Source of the DNA: Coriobacteriaceae bacterium AM113-163
GTDB taxonomy: Bacteria; Actinomycetota; Coriobacteriia; Coriobacteriales; Coriobacteriaceae
NCBI GenBank assembly: GCA_027673765.1
Contig: JAQDWB010000003.1
Location: 95,627 to 159,626 of the forward strand
Reading direction: 5' to 3'
DNA length: 64,000 bases
Position 1 is the stretch's first letter; every line of letters begins with the position of its first letter. The translations under genes were made by a program, and so were the position numbers. The notes beneath the pieces were generated by a model. The model made no database searches and was not told where the DNA came from. It saw only the letters and a program-made list of their open reading frames with translations. Below are positions 38,420 through 47,547 of this stretch, one piece after another.

Positions 38420-39358
38420 CTAGAGGGCACCGAAGAGGATGGCATAGGTAGTGGATTCGCCGAGCTTGAGCTCGTCGCCGGGATTGAGCTGGGCGGAACG
38501 GCCGGGCTCGACCTGAATGCAAACGCGCGTGGCCCCGTTTACCACCACGGTTCCGTTGGTGGACGACAAGTCCTCGACGTGCCAGATATTTTGAGCATCG
38601 CACCAGATATGGGCATGGCGGGCCGAGACATCGTCGCCGACGTCGGTAATATCGCCCTCACCAGTGGCCAGCGCGCCAATCTCAACACCCTGCTCACTCG
38701 GCTGAATCCAGCGCGGGGCGCTCACGACAAAACTGTTTTGCACGCGCAGCAAGCCCAAAGGGTGCGCCGGGGCGGGTTCGCGTTCGCCCGCAGTCAGCGA
38801 CATGCCAAGCGAACGCGGCGTGGATGTGCCTCCGCCGCAGGTCGCGTTCGCGTAGTCGATGGCATAGTTCACCGAGGACCGCACATCCGCCGAACAACCG
38901 ACGGCGACAAACAGCACCAGCACGACCTCGGCGCGCTCGGCGGGCATGAGTTCCGCCGCCTGGGACAGGCGATCGAGCGCGTTGCGATAGAGATTCGTGT
39001 CCTGGTGGCACTCTTCGAGCGCGCGTACCATCGGTTCACCTGCAGGACCGCACACCATATTGATTACAGCCGTGGAGTCCATGGGATTGCGCTGGCGCAG
39101 GGCCAGTTGCGACATAATACGCGCAGCCGAGGTACCGTATTCGGCAAAGTAGCGCTGCTGAAGCGTGCCGACCGGCGCGCGAACGATAAAGCGGGAAACC
39201 CAAGAGCGATCGGCGGCTCGGCTCTGCGGGCTGCGGCCGTCGGCGAGCGGACGGGACGAAAGCACCAAGCCGCACAGCTCGATATGGCTCAGATGCGCTG
39301 CGCGCTTAAAGATGTCAAACATGGCCCCGCATGGGGTGAGCTCAACTTGAGATGCCAT
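38420..39358 (-). CDS. FHA-domain protein (phosphothreonine reader)
   Basis: A 312-residue protein. Residues 1-185 form a domain I do not recognise (helical, with several Cys). Residues about 200-312 are an FHA domain with DDVSARHAHI and EDLSSTNGTVVVN. FHA domains bind phosphothreonine, so it probably reads substrates of the kinase encoded immediately upstream. AAGGAGG precedes the ATG, and the kinase stop codon lies 3 bp before the start, so the two are cotranscribed. The truncated copy at 31750 shows that this family has been duplicated or shuffled here. Confidence 0.88.
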   Translation of the reverse strand: MASQVELTPCGAMFDIFKRAAHLSHIELCGLVLSSRPLADGRSPQSRAADRSWVSRFIVRAPVGTLQQRYFAEYGTSAARIMSQLALRQRNPMDSTAVINMVCGPAGEPMVRALEECHQDTNLYRNALDRLSQAAELMPAERAEVVLVLFVAVGCSADVRSSVNYAIDYANATCGGGTSTPRSLGMSLTAGEREPAPAHPLGLLRVQNSFVVSAPRWIQPSEQGVEIGALATGEGDITDVGDDVSARHAHIWCDAQNIWHVEDLSSTNGTVVVNGATRVCIQVEPGRSAQLNPGDELKLGESTTYAILFGAL

Positions 39359-39361
39359 GAC

Positions 39362-41206
39362 CTAGGCCTCCTTGGTCGTAGAAATAGAATCGGACGATAC
39401 TTCGACAGGTCCGCCAAAAGTACGGACAGCTGCGGCTCCACCGGCAAGCGGAGTCGCCATCTGGGCTTTTGTGCGTCGCGGTGCCGAAACGGGAAGTTCA
39501 AAGGCAAAGCCCATCGCAAGCAAAAACCACGTAAGCGTATAGGTTGCAACCAGAGCGGCAACAAGGCCGCCCATCACGGCGCGTTGGGAAAATACGCTAC
39601 ATGCAGCCACAACCAGCACCGGAACCTCGCAGGCAGAAAGCGCAAGCACACCCTGCAGGAAGCCCGAGCGCCGATCGCGCGCAAGTGCCCCCGCGGCAAC
39701 GCCGGCTATGCCTGGCAGCGCCAACGCCAGTGCGGCAATAATACCCGGTAGCGACCCAGACCACACGAGCGATCCCAAAGTCGCCGTCACGCGAGCGCCC
39801 GACGCCAGCAGCGCGGCCGAAACCACGACCACAGCCCAAACCACGCCACAGACGACCGTCGCGCCGACCATCAGCGCGCGACGAACCGCGCGGCCAGACG
39901 CATCCATGGGGCACGGCGTGAGCGGCTCGCCGCGGAGCGAACGACCGACATTTTGCGCATAGTGGTCACAAAACGCCGAGAGCGCCGCCTCGACCGCCGC
40001 CGGCTCGGGACGATCTTTTTGATGGCTGGACAGACAGGCCATCACCACGTCGAACAGCTGGGCATCGACAAACGCCAGCGCATCGCGTAGCTCCTCGGAA
40101 TCCGGCTCAAGCCCCAGCTGCTGGGCCTGCTCGGCCGCAGCGAGCGCCACATCGGGCTCACGACGAAGCAGCTGAGTCAAATCGCAACCGGGCGCATGGG
40201 CACCAATGGGATAGTCGGGCAGCGTGTCCATCTTGAGACGGTAGGGGCTGGCGATGTCGCGCGTCTTTTTGCGCGAACCCGAGGTGCCCGAAGTGCTCGG
40301 CGCGGCTTCGTATGGCGCGGCGCCGGCAATGAGCTCGTAAACCGTGCTTGCTGCGGCATAGACGTCGATCGCCGGCGACATACGCAAAGCGCGCAGGTCG
40401 GGAATATCGTCGGTGAGCATCTCGGGCGGGGCATAGGCAACCGTCGCGCGACGCAGCGTGGCATAGCGCTCCGTAAACGACGCCTTGCCGCCGGTACCGG
40501 CCACGGCCGACGCAGGCTCAAGCGCCAGCGACGAGCCAAAGTCGATCAGGCACAGGTCAAAGGTGCCCTCGGCAAGCTGCCGGTCAAGCGGTAGACGCGC
40601 CGTACGCACCATAATATTAGCGGGCGAGATATCGCGATGGACAAAGCCCTCGCCCACCAGGCTCATACGGCAGAGCAGATCGAACAGGTCGCGACCTAGA
40701 CGCGCCGCCACAAGCGGCGATAGGCGGCCGGCATCGTCCACGGCAAAGCGCGAGCGCAAGCGGGCGAGCGTCTCGCCCTCGACCCATTCCATGACAATTG
40801 CAGGCACACCGTCGACCTCGCCCCAGCCATAGAGGCGGGGAAAGCCCTTAAGGCCCGAAAGGGCGCGATGGCATTCGTATTCCTCGCGAAACGCCGCTTT
40901 GAACTTGGCGACCAGCGCCTCATGGGCGGCGGCATCGTCAAACTCATCGCACGTTGGCAAGATGAGCTGCTTGAGTGCCACGGCCTCGCCTTGGGCGTTG
41001 ACGGCACGCGTCACGCGGCCGATACCGCCACGGCGCATGGTGGCATCGTCGGCAAACAGTATCGTAAAACGACGCAGATAGGCAGGCAGTTCGTCCTGAC
41101 CGAGCGCAATGGCCGGCTCAAACCCGTCGACACGCGCCAGGCGCAGGCCGACCATGGGATCGCGACCGAGCGATTGTGGTGTGGTGGATGCAAGATCGGT
41201 CATCAT
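39362..41206 (-). CDS. Membrane Ser/Thr protein kinase
   Basis: A 614-residue Hanks-type kinase. The kinase domain (about 45-420, with long insertions) has VALKQL (catalytic Lys), HRDISPANIM (catalytic loop), LIDFGSS (DFG) and APPEM (APE). C-terminal to it are about five hydrophobic segments (440-580), an uncommon multi-helix tail. There is no PASTA or other sensor repeat. The substrate is unknown, but the downstream FHA protein and the upstream secreted protein are the obvious partners. The start overlaps the upstream stop (ATGATGA), so the exact Met is uncertain by one codon. Confidence 0.88.
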   Translation of the reverse strand: MMTDLASTTPQSLGRDPMVGLRLARVDGFEPAIALGQDELPAYLRRFTILFADDATMRRGGIGRVTRAVNAQGEAVALKQLILPTCDEFDDAAAHEALVAKFKAAFREEYECHRALSGLKGFPRLYGWGEVDGVPAIVMEWVEGETLARLRSRFAVDDAGRLSPLVAARLGRDLFDLLCRMSLVGEGFVHRDISPANIMVRTARLPLDRQLAEGTFDLCLIDFGSSLALEPASAVAGTGGKASFTERYATLRRATVAYAPPEMLTDDIPDLRALRMSPAIDVYAAASTVYELIAGAAPYEAAPSTSGTSGSRKKTRDIASPYRLKMDTLPDYPIGAHAPGCDLTQLLRREPDVALAAAEQAQQLGLEPDSEELRDALAFVDAQLFDVVMACLSSHQKDRPEPAAVEAALSAFCDHYAQNVGRSLRGEPLTPCPMDASGRAVRRALMVGATVVCGVVWAVVVVSAALLASGARVTATLGSLVWSGSLPGIIAALALALPGIAGVAAGALARDRRSGFLQGVLALSACEVPVLVVAACSVFSQRAVMGGLVAALVATYTLTWFLLAMGFAFELPVSAPRRTKAQMATPLAGGAAAVRTFGGPVEVSSDSISTTKEA

Positions 41207-42108
41207 AGGGCAAGCGCCGCCACGTTATTGTTGAAGTTACCGAGCGCGACGTCATCATCGCCGTAATGGCCGACCCATTGACATAGGTTGGTGTAACAGC
41301 CCCACAGATTGGCATACTGCTGATACCACTTTGACCGGGGCGAGAATGTCTGACGACCGAACTCGGCTCGAATGACAAACATCTCCCCGACCAGGCTGTC
41401 GCACGGCCTGGGATCTCCCGTAGAGTTATAGGTCGAGACCACGTCATTGGCACGAGAAACATAGCCGTCGAGCATGTTGTACTTGGTCACAAGCCAGCTG
41501 TGAATGCTCTCTTCCTCAGCAGCGGAAAGGCCACCGGAGTTTGCATCGTTGTCAGTGTTGCCGCCCGTCGAGCCGCCGTTTCCAGACCCTCCGGCAGAGG
41601 AACCCGACCCAGAGCCACCGCCCGAACTCGACGAATCCGAGCCGGAGCCAGAAGTATCCGAGCTACCGGGCTTTCCGGACTGCTGGGCGTCCTGCTCCTT
41701 CTGCTGCTCGACCTTATTCACCGTTGCCGCCACGCTATTGTTGGACAACCGATCGATGATCTTGGTGTTGGTGAGCACGATGGTTTTGCCATTGGCAAGC
41801 GTGACTTCGTTGTCCGGGGCCTCGGCGCCGTCCGCGTCGCCGGTGCCAAACACAATATGCGCGACCACACTTGCCCAAGCATATCCAGTCGTGGTCCCCA
41901 GGTCACTTTTGACCTCATGCCCCACGCGCGGTTCGCGTGCGGCATGTGCCTGCATCATGGACGGCACGGTCATGCCATAGGCAGAAACGCCAGCTATGAC
42001 CAGCACCAGCGAGCAAGACAGCAGTGCGTACGCCCGCGGCGCCAAGCCCAGTCGGCGTCGCATGCGCACCGCGGCGCCGCGCTTTGTCTGAGTGCCACCG
42101 GGCCGCAT
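41203..42108 (-). CDS. Secreted/anchored protein with Ser/Gly linker
   Basis: A 301-residue protein of unknown family. A basic N-terminus (KRGAAVRMRRRLG) and one hydrophobic segment (about residues 26-46) suggest a signal anchor. The extracellular part has an N-terminal region (about 55-125), a flexible linker of Ser, Gly and Asp (about 145-195) and a C-terminal domain with about four cysteines and aromatic residues (PRSKWYQQYANLWGCYTNLCQWVGHY). It is first in the operon with the kinase and the FHA protein. ATG 42108 follows GGAGGAG by 6 nt. A role as a kinase-controlled surface protein is inference. Confidence 0.75.
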   Translation of the reverse strand: MRPGGTQTKRGAAVRMRRRLGLAPRAYALLSCSLVLVIAGVSAYGMTVPSMMQAHAAREPRVGHEVKSDLGTTTGYAWASVVAHIVFGTGDADGAEAPDNEVTLANGKTIVLTNTKIIDRLSNNSVAATVNKVEQQKEQDAQQSGKPGSSDTSGSGSDSSSSGGGSGSGSSAGGSGNGGSTGGNTDNDANSGGLSAAEEESIHSWLVTKYNMLDGYVSRANDVVSTYNSTGDPRPCDSLVGEMFVIRAEFGRQTFSPRSKWYQQYANLWGCYTNLCQWVGHYGDDDVALGNFNNNVAALAL

Positions 42109-42121
42109 GCGTTCTCCTCCA

Positions 42122-42150
42122 ACAAAAACACGCCGCTCGGGAGCGGCGCA
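42122..42150 (-). terminator. Terminator or attenuator directly before the 42108 start
   Basis: The minus-strand stem CGCCGCT-CCCG-AGCGGCG is followed by GTTTTTG. Only a few bases separate the T-run from the GGAGGAG site of the 41203-42108 gene. It lies 200 bp past the recR stop. Either it ends recR transcripts or it is an attenuator in the leader of the kinase operon. Confidence 0.7.
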
Positions 42151-42353
42151 TTCATTCGAATCCATATTTGAGTGTATCAGCGAACCCAAAAGGTTGCGCA
42201 ACGAATGGGCAAATTAAGGATGCGAGTGGAAGCATCCATGCGATAAGCGGATACAAAGCATCTTTGTTGCACAACAAACTTACAGTCGCACGGGGAAATT
42301 ATGGCTACCCCGTGCGTCGCGATGAAGACATACGGCAGGAGCAGGCTCGCCAC

Positions 42354-42950
42354 CTAAATCGTGCGACGGGCCTCGATGGCGCGCCCAAGCGTAAGCTCGT
42401 CGGCATACTCCAGGTCGCCGCCCACGGGAAGGCCGCTCGCCAGACGCGATACCTCAACGCCCAGCGGCTTGATAGTGCGGGCCAGGTAGCTCGCCGTGGT
42501 CTCGCCCTCGATATTGGGGTTGGTGGCGATGATGACCTCGTGGATGTCCTCGTGGCCCAAGCGTGCCAGCAGCTCACGAATGTGCAACTGCTCGGGACCA
42601 ATCTTGTCCATGGGACTGATCACGCCGCCCAATACGTGGTAGAGACCGTGGTAGCTGCCCGTGCGCTCAATCGCCTGGACATCGCGCGGCTCGCCCACCA
42701 CGCAAATGCGAGTGGTATCGCGCATCGAATCCTGGCAGATGGAGCACTCGTCGGCCGTGGCGTAGTTAAAGCAGCGGCTGCAAAAGTGAACCTCCTGCTT
42801 AACCTCCAGGATAGCCTCGGCCAGGCGGCGCGCCTCCTCGGCATCGGCCTCGAGCAGGTAATAGGCGATGCGCTGGGCCGACTTGGGACCAATGCCCGGC
42901 AGACGGCCCAGCTCATCGAGCAATTTTTGCAGACTATGGTTGGCACTCAT
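42354..42950 (-). CDS. recR: Recombination protein RecR
   Basis: RecR works with RecF/RecO in loading RecA at gaps. The 198-residue protein has the helix-hairpin-helix ([17 protein letters not shown]), the four-cysteine zinc site ([16 protein letters not shown]) and a TOPRIM domain ([14 protein letters not shown], then [12 protein letters not shown]) and ends [11 protein letters not shown]. Length is typical. ATG 42950 lacks a strong ribosome site but lies 13 bp after the ebfC stop, so translation is probably coupled. The recR-ebfC-dnaX grouping is common in bacteria; here an unrelated plus-strand gene sits between ebfC and dnaX. Confidence 0.96.
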   Translation of the reverse strand: MSANHSLQKLLDELGRLPGIGPKSAQRIAYYLLEADAEEARRLAEAILEVKQEVHFCSRCFNYATADECSICQDSMRDTTRICVVGEPRDVQAIERTGSYHGLYHVLGGVISPMDKIGPEQLHIRELLARLGHEDIHEVIIATNPNIEGETTASYLARTIKPLGVEVSRLASGLPVGGDLEYADELTLGRAIEARRTI

Positions 42951-42963
42951 ATATATGCGTGTC

Positions 42964-43284
42964 TTAGAACGGCATGCCCGGGATGTTGAGGCCGCCGGTG
43001 ATGGCGCCCATCTGCTTGTTGGCGAGCTCGTTGACACCGCGGACGGCCTCGTTGACGGCAGCCATGATCATGTCCTGCAGCATATCGACGTCCTCGGGAT
43101 CGAGGGCATCGGGGTCGATGGTGAGGTTGACGAGCTCCATCTCGCCGTTAACGGTCACCTTGACCATGCCGCCGCCGGCAGAGGCGTCGACGGTCTGGGA
43201 CTTAAGGTTTTCCTGCGCGGCGGCAAGCTGCTCCTGCATCTTGCGAGCCTGCTTCATCATTTGCTGCATGTTCATACCGGCCAT
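42964..43284 (-). CDS. ebfC: YbaB/EbfC nucleoid-associated protein
   Basis: A 106-residue DNA-binding protein of the YbaB/EbfC family, which forms dimers that bind and organise [23 protein letters not shown] at the N-terminus and [23 protein letters not shown] are characteristic. AAAGGAG lies before the ATG. It is translated together with recR downstream. Confidence 0.95.
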   Translation of the reverse strand: MAGMNMQQMMKQARKMQEQLAAAQENLKSQTVDASAGGGMVKVTVNGEMELVNLTIDPDALDPEDVDMLQDMIMAAVNEAVRGVNELANKQMGAITGGLNIPGMPF

Positions 43285-43633
43285 GATGGCTCCTTTACGT
43301 GCGGCCGCGCGACAAGCTGCAAGGGCAGCCGGAGCGCGACGGGACTTTCAAACTCAAAAATCGTACCACGGCGCGGGGCAAGCAAGCGGGTCGGACACGC
43401 TACCTCAGTCGATATACATGTCCTTGAGCGTGACGCACGCCCAAGATTATGCAAGGTCGAATTATGCAAGGTTGCATAATTATCTCAAGCTACATCTAGC
43501 AGAGCTGGAACCAGGCAGTTTATGCGTAGGGCTACAAGGCTACATGGCAAAATGCCGAGCCGCTGCTCGAGGCGGCACGCATGGCGGCTGGGTATAATTT
43601 GATTGTCATAGATGACGATTTGGAGGTGCCCTC
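43285..43633. other. Divergent intergenic region with an AT-rich palindrome
   Basis: About 350 bp between ebfC (minus) and the 43634 gene (plus). ATTATGCAAGGT occurs twice (43446-43457 and 43461-43472), and the second copy forms a perfect 8-bp inverted repeat with TGCATAAT (43473-43480), resembling an operator. TATAAT at 43593-43598 is a likely -10 box for the plus-strand gene. No coding sequence is supported. Confidence 0.55.
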
Positions 43634-44107
43634 GTGAATGTCCCAGCCGTACTCCAAAACATCCGCTCAAAACACCCCGTTGCATATGTGGTTCTCTATC
43701 TCTTTGTCGTCTGGGTATTACTGGTTATCATCACCCATGCCATAGCTTTTGGAGCAGAACTGCTGATAGCCAGCTCGGACCAGCCCGTCGTCAAATGGGA
43801 GACGACCGATGAATGCACCGACGGAACCCGAACCATTTACTACAACAGCCCGTCCCTCTACCAAGAGTTCAAGGTCAAGATAAAGGACTCCAAGATTGTC
43901 GATGCCGAACTGGGCTCTTTATTTACAATCGGAGCAACCGTCAACGCCGAGCAAGTCGAGTACACGGACAGCCATGCGACGTATCGTATCGACCTCAGCA
44001 TCCTAGGCCGACCGTCACGCGCCTGTCTGCTCGAATGCGATATACGCGGCACCACGTTGCACATGTCCGAAATACAGATGCGCCCGGGCAAGGGGTTCTC
44101 TTCTTGA
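43634..44107 (+). CDS. Single-pass membrane protein, unknown function
   Basis: A 157-residue protein I do not recognise. A hydrophobic helix spans about residues 17-38 and is followed by an outward-facing domain of about 110 residues with mixed beta-like sequence (TRTIYYNSPSLYQEFKVKIKD). Two cysteines are close together (RACLLEC). Start GTG 43634 is supported by GGAGG 8 nt upstream and a TATAAT box about 35 bp before it. It interrupts the usual dnaX-ebfC-recR order in opposite orientation, suggesting a later insertion. Confidence 0.75.
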   Translation: MNVPAVLQNIRSKHPVAYVVLYLFVVWVLLVIITHAIAFGAELLIASSDQPVVKWETTDECTDGTRTIYYNSPSLYQEFKVKIKDSKIVDAELGSLFTIGATVNAEQVEYTDSHATYRIDLSILGRPSRACLLECDIRGTTLHMSEIQMRPGKGFSS

Positions 44108-44128
44108 GCAGTATACCCGCCTGCGCAG

Positions 44129-46609
44129 CTACTCCACCGGCTTGAAGATGGTGGACTGGCCGAAGACGCTGCGGATGAGGGCTTTGGCCTCGTCCTCGGT
44201 CTGCGGGATGCTCGGGGCTGCACCCTGATGGCCGAAGGGGCCGCCCGCACCGGAGTTGGACTCCCAGGGAGCTGCAGGAGCGTCCTCCTCTTTGGGGGCA
44301 GTTGCAGCGGACTTGGGCGCGGACGCCGCACCCGGCACGTCGAACGGAGGCAGATCGTCCCCACCAGCATCGGCAACAAAACCGCCAACCATGGCATCGT
44401 CGTAGGGAACCTGCTCGGATTCCCATGGCGCAGACGGCGCGGCGGGCTGAGCCTTGGGAGCGGACGCGCGCTCGGGCGCTCGGGGCGCGGGCTCGGTCGG
44501 GAGCTTGCCCGTGGCAGGAGCGCCGGCGGGGTTGTCGGAGCGCAGCCAGGGGGCTTTGCCCAGGTCAGACGACTTGGGCGCGGGCGAGGCAGGCTTGGGC
44601 GCGGGTGTCGGAGCAGCCGGTTTGGCCATGACGGGCTTAGGCGCCGACGGGGTCGGCGCCGCTATCGGTGCTGCTTTTGGCTGCGTCGCGCTGGCGCTCG
44701 AGGATGCAGGGGCCGCCGAGGACACGGGTTGCGGGTCCGCAGATACCGCAGCCCGTGCAGATGGAGAATGCTCCTCATGTTGAGGAGCCGGCGTGCCACC
44801 CCCATCCAGGACATAGTCGACGGTACGACGACCGAAGACCGCACTGACTGTCGGCAGGACCACCGACTGCGTGTCGGCGCGTCCAAGCATCTTGATGGCA
44901 AAGGTCGAGCCCGCGGGGAACGAGACCGTGAGCCTGGAGCCGTCGTCAGCCGTGGCGCGGGCATTGAGCAAAAGCCCCGCGTAGGAAGCCTGACGCGCCT
45001 TGACACGCTCGACAACCTCGGCCCATTTGCGCTGCAGCTCTCCGGCATCCTCGACCGCGGGCGTCTCGGCAGTACCGGCGGCGGCAACCTGGGCGGCATT
45101 GTTGGACTGGGGCTTAGGTGCCGGAGCGGTGGCAGGCGCGGGAGCCGCAACGGGCTGAGGCGTCGGAGTCGGCGCAGGCTGAGGTGCAGGCGCTGCAGGC
45201 TTGGAAGCTGACACGGACGCAGAACGGGACGCAGGCTGGGCAGCCGGAACAGCAGCACCACGGTCCCAAGGCATACCGCCCTGGCGCGCGGACGTAGCAG
45301 CGGGGGCAGCGGATGCCGCCGGAGCGGCAGCACGAGCGCCCGAAATTAGCGTCGGCTGTTGGGCAGCAGCGGGTACGGATGCTGCAGGCGCGGCGGCCTG
45401 AGCAGCAGCCACGCTCGCCGGCACGGCGCCGTTGGCAACCATGGCCTCCAAGCGGGCCACGCGCTCGGCCAATGCCTCAATCGTTAAATCGGCCTCGGGA
45501 CGTGCCAGGCGCGTGCAGGCGATCTCGAGCACCAGGCGCACGTCGCTCGCGCCCCTCATCTCCAGTGCGGCATCGTCGAGCACCGTCAGCACACGGGCCA
45601 GGCGGTCGGCAGGATGCTCGCCAAAGGCAGCGGCCTCGGCAGCAAGCGCCTCGGCCTGCTCGGAGCCGCCCTCAAACAGCTCGGCACGGGCACCGGCAAC
45701 GCAGGCAACGTACACGTCACGCACATGCGCCACCAGGTCGCGCGTCAGCTCCAGCAGGTCGTTTCCTTCCTCGACCTGCGCACGGATCAGTCCATAGAGC
45801 TCGGCAACATCGCGATCGGCAATGGCGCGGGAAAACTCGCCCAGAATCTGGTCCGAAACCTCGCCTAAAAGCGAGCGGGCGTCGTCCGCATGCACAGAAC
45901 CGTTGCCAAAGACGCTCAGCTGCTCCAGCGTGGACAACGCGTCGCGCATACCGCCCTTGGCATGGCGCGCCACGATAGCCAGCGCCTCATCGTCGTAATC
46001 GAAGCCCTCCTGCTCGCACACGTATGCCAGGCGACGCTCGATATCCTCGTTGCCGATGCGATGGAAATCGAAACGCTGGCAGCGCGAGAGGATGGTCTCC
46101 AGAATCTTTTGCGGGTCGGTGGTGCACAGCACAAAGATCACGTGTGCCGGCGGCTCCTCGAGCGTCTTGAGCAGCGCGTTGAACGCCGCCGTCGTGAGCA
46201 TGTGGACCTCGTCGATGATATAGATCTTGTACTTGCCGCGCACCGGGGCAAAGTTGACGGAGTTGATGATTTCCTCGCGCACATTGTCCACGCCCGTGCG
46301 GGAGGCGGCATCGAGCTCGTAGACATCGGGGTGGTTACCCTCGGCAATGAGCTCGCACTCCTCGCAAGTACCGTCGGGCATGCAGCCGCTTGCACCCTCG
46401 GCGCGCGCCGCCTCGGCATTGCGGCACAGCAGCGCCTTGGCCAGAATGCGCGCCATGGTGGTCTTGCCCGTGCCGCGCGGTCCGCAGAACAGGTAGGCGT
46501 GGGACAGGCGCCCCTCGGTGATGGCGTGCTCGAGCGTCGAGACGATATGCTGCTGGCCCACCACGGAGTCAAAGGTGAGCGGGCGATACTTTCGGTACAA
46601 CGATTCCAT
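44129..46609 (-). CDS. dnaX: DNA polymerase III subunits gamma and tau
   Basis: DnaX is the clamp-loader ATPase of the replisome. The 826-residue protein begins ESLYRKYRPLTFDSVVGQQ, with Walker A (FCGPRGTGKTTMA), a zinc-binding cysteine group (near GCMPDGTCEECE), Walker B (IYIIDEVHML) and the SRC motif (ILSRCQRFDF). Domain III runs to about residue 370. The C-terminal part has two long Ala/Pro-rich linkers around a short conserved segment, expected for actinobacterial tau. ATG 46609 follows GGGGGAG by 6 nt. I see no obvious slippery heptamer for a gamma form, but did not search exhaustively. Confidence 0.96.
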   Translation of the reverse strand: MESLYRKYRPLTFDSVVGQQHIVSTLEHAITEGRLSHAYLFCGPRGTGKTTMARILAKALLCRNAEAARAEGASGCMPDGTCEECELIAEGNHPDVYELDAASRTGVDNVREEIINSVNFAPVRGKYKIYIIDEVHMLTTAAFNALLKTLEEPPAHVIFVLCTTDPQKILETILSRCQRFDFHRIGNEDIERRLAYVCEQEGFDYDDEALAIVARHAKGGMRDALSTLEQLSVFGNGSVHADDARSLLGEVSDQILGEFSRAIADRDVAELYGLIRAQVEEGNDLLELTRDLVAHVRDVYVACVAGARAELFEGGSEQAEALAAEAAAFGEHPADRLARVLTVLDDAALEMRGASDVRLVLEIACTRLARPEADLTIEALAERVARLEAMVANGAVPASVAAAQAAAPAASVPAAAQQPTLISGARAAAPAASAAPAATSARQGGMPWDRGAAVPAAQPASRSASVSASKPAAPAPQPAPTPTPQPVAAPAPATAPAPKPQSNNAAQVAAAGTAETPAVEDAGELQRKWAEVVERVKARQASYAGLLLNARATADDGSRLTVSFPAGSTFAIKMLGRADTQSVVLPTVSAVFGRRTVDYVLDGGGTPAPQHEEHSPSARAAVSADPQPVSSAAPASSSASATQPKAAPIAAPTPSAPKPVMAKPAAPTPAPKPASPAPKSSDLGKAPWLRSDNPAGAPATGKLPTEPAPRAPERASAPKAQPAAPSAPWESEQVPYDDAMVGGFVADAGGDDLPPFDVPGAASAPKSAATAPKEEDAPAAPWESNSGAGGPFGHQGAAPSIPQTEDEAKALIRSVFGQSTIFKPVE

Positions 46610-46725
46610 GGGTGCTCCCCCGGGTATACTGAGTCTTGTTGCCGCGGCGGCCATGCGGTCGCACGGCATACTGCATTCCATAATAACCCGTACGGCGAGC
46701 CCGCCGCGATAGGAGTCCAAAGAGC

Positions 46726-47442
46726 ATGGCAGACGCAGAGAGCAACCTCGTTCCCTCCGAAGCAGCCGACCAGGTCGAGGTCGCGCTCGAGGAGCAGGCC
46801 GCAGCCGACGACGGCATCCTGTACCTCAACGAGTACCAATACGAAAACGACCTCGTCACCGACTTCGCCCGCCTGGTCGCCTCGCCCAGGCGTCGCGGCT
46901 CGCTGTATGTCGCCGCGGCAATTGCCGCGCTCATCGGCATCGGCATGCTGGTGGCCGGCGGCAACTGGATCAAGTTTGGCGTCGTCTTGATCGTATTCGG
47001 CGCCTTTTTGGCCTGGTGGAGCAAAAACCTGCACCACACCCTCGCCCGCGACTTTATCGACGCCGTTGAGGCCGACGAGTCCATGGGTGGCCGCTATCGC
47101 CGCGTCGCCGCCAACGAGGACGGCCTGATGGTTTGGGGCACGAGCGGCAAGTCGCAGTTCTTCCCGTTTGAAAAGCTCGACCACGTGCTCGACGGCGAGC
47201 GCATCTTTGTGGCCATGTTCGCCGACCAGGGCGTGACGATCCCTAAGGACACCTTTGTCCGCGGCGATGCCGAGCAGTTCGGTCCCTTCCTTAAGGCGCG
47301 CATCAACAAAAAACTCCGCATCGAGACCAAACGCAAGAAGATGAAGGCAGAAAAGGCCGCTGCCGAAGCAAAACAGGGCGACAAGCCCCAGGAGACCAAG
47401 GGCAAGCAGCGCAAGCAGAAGAAGAGCAAGAAGAAGCGGTAG
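46726..47442 (+). CDS. Two-helix membrane protein with basic tail (YcxB-like)
   Basis: A 238-residue protein. An acidic N-terminus (1-50) precedes two membrane helices (about 60-80 and 84-102). A cytoplasmic domain follows, with GLMVWGTSGKSQFFPFEKLDHV and a terminal FVRGDAEQFGPFLKARI, which resembles the YcxB-like/DUF fold seen in other Gram-positive bacteria. The last 40 residues are very rich in lysine. AAAGAG sits just before the ATG. It is transcribed divergently from dnaX. The function is unknown. Confidence 0.75.
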   Translation: MADAESNLVPSEAADQVEVALEEQAAADDGILYLNEYQYENDLVTDFARLVASPRRRGSLYVAAAIAALIGIGMLVAGGNWIKFGVVLIVFGAFLAWWSKNLHHTLARDFIDAVEADESMGGRYRRVAANEDGLMVWGTSGKSQFFPFEKLDHVLDGERIFVAMFADQGVTIPKDTFVRGDAEQFGPFLKARINKKLRIETKRKKMKAEKAAAEAKQGDKPQETKGKQRKQKKSKKKR

Positions 47443-47458
47443 GCCGGCCGACACCGAA

Positions 47459-47515
47459 GGCGCCTCGTCCCGCGCCCGATTCCGGGCCGGGGCGCCTGGA
47501 ATCGGGCGCGCGTAC
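47459..47515. terminator. Bidirectional terminator between convergent genes
   Basis: The perfect 13-bp stem CGCGCCCGATTCC (47471-47483) with GGAATCGGGCGCG (47498-47510) lies between the convergent genes ending at 47442 and 47548. T-runs are weak, so efficiency is uncertain. Confidence 0.55.
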
Positions 47516-47547
47516 CGCCAATGGACCCGTTTTGCCTTGCTCTCGAG

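Noticed and set aside
31750..38850. FHA repeats read as att sites of a recently integrated element
   Set aside because: The two copies are clearly diverged at the DNA level and no integrase or excisionase is found, so only an old or recombination-based origin is supported.
38270..39751. A 493-codon plus-strand frame opposite the FHA and kinase genes
   Set aside because: Its sequence is Arg/His/Gly-rich without motifs, while the minus strand encodes clear FHA and kinase domains with coupled starts.
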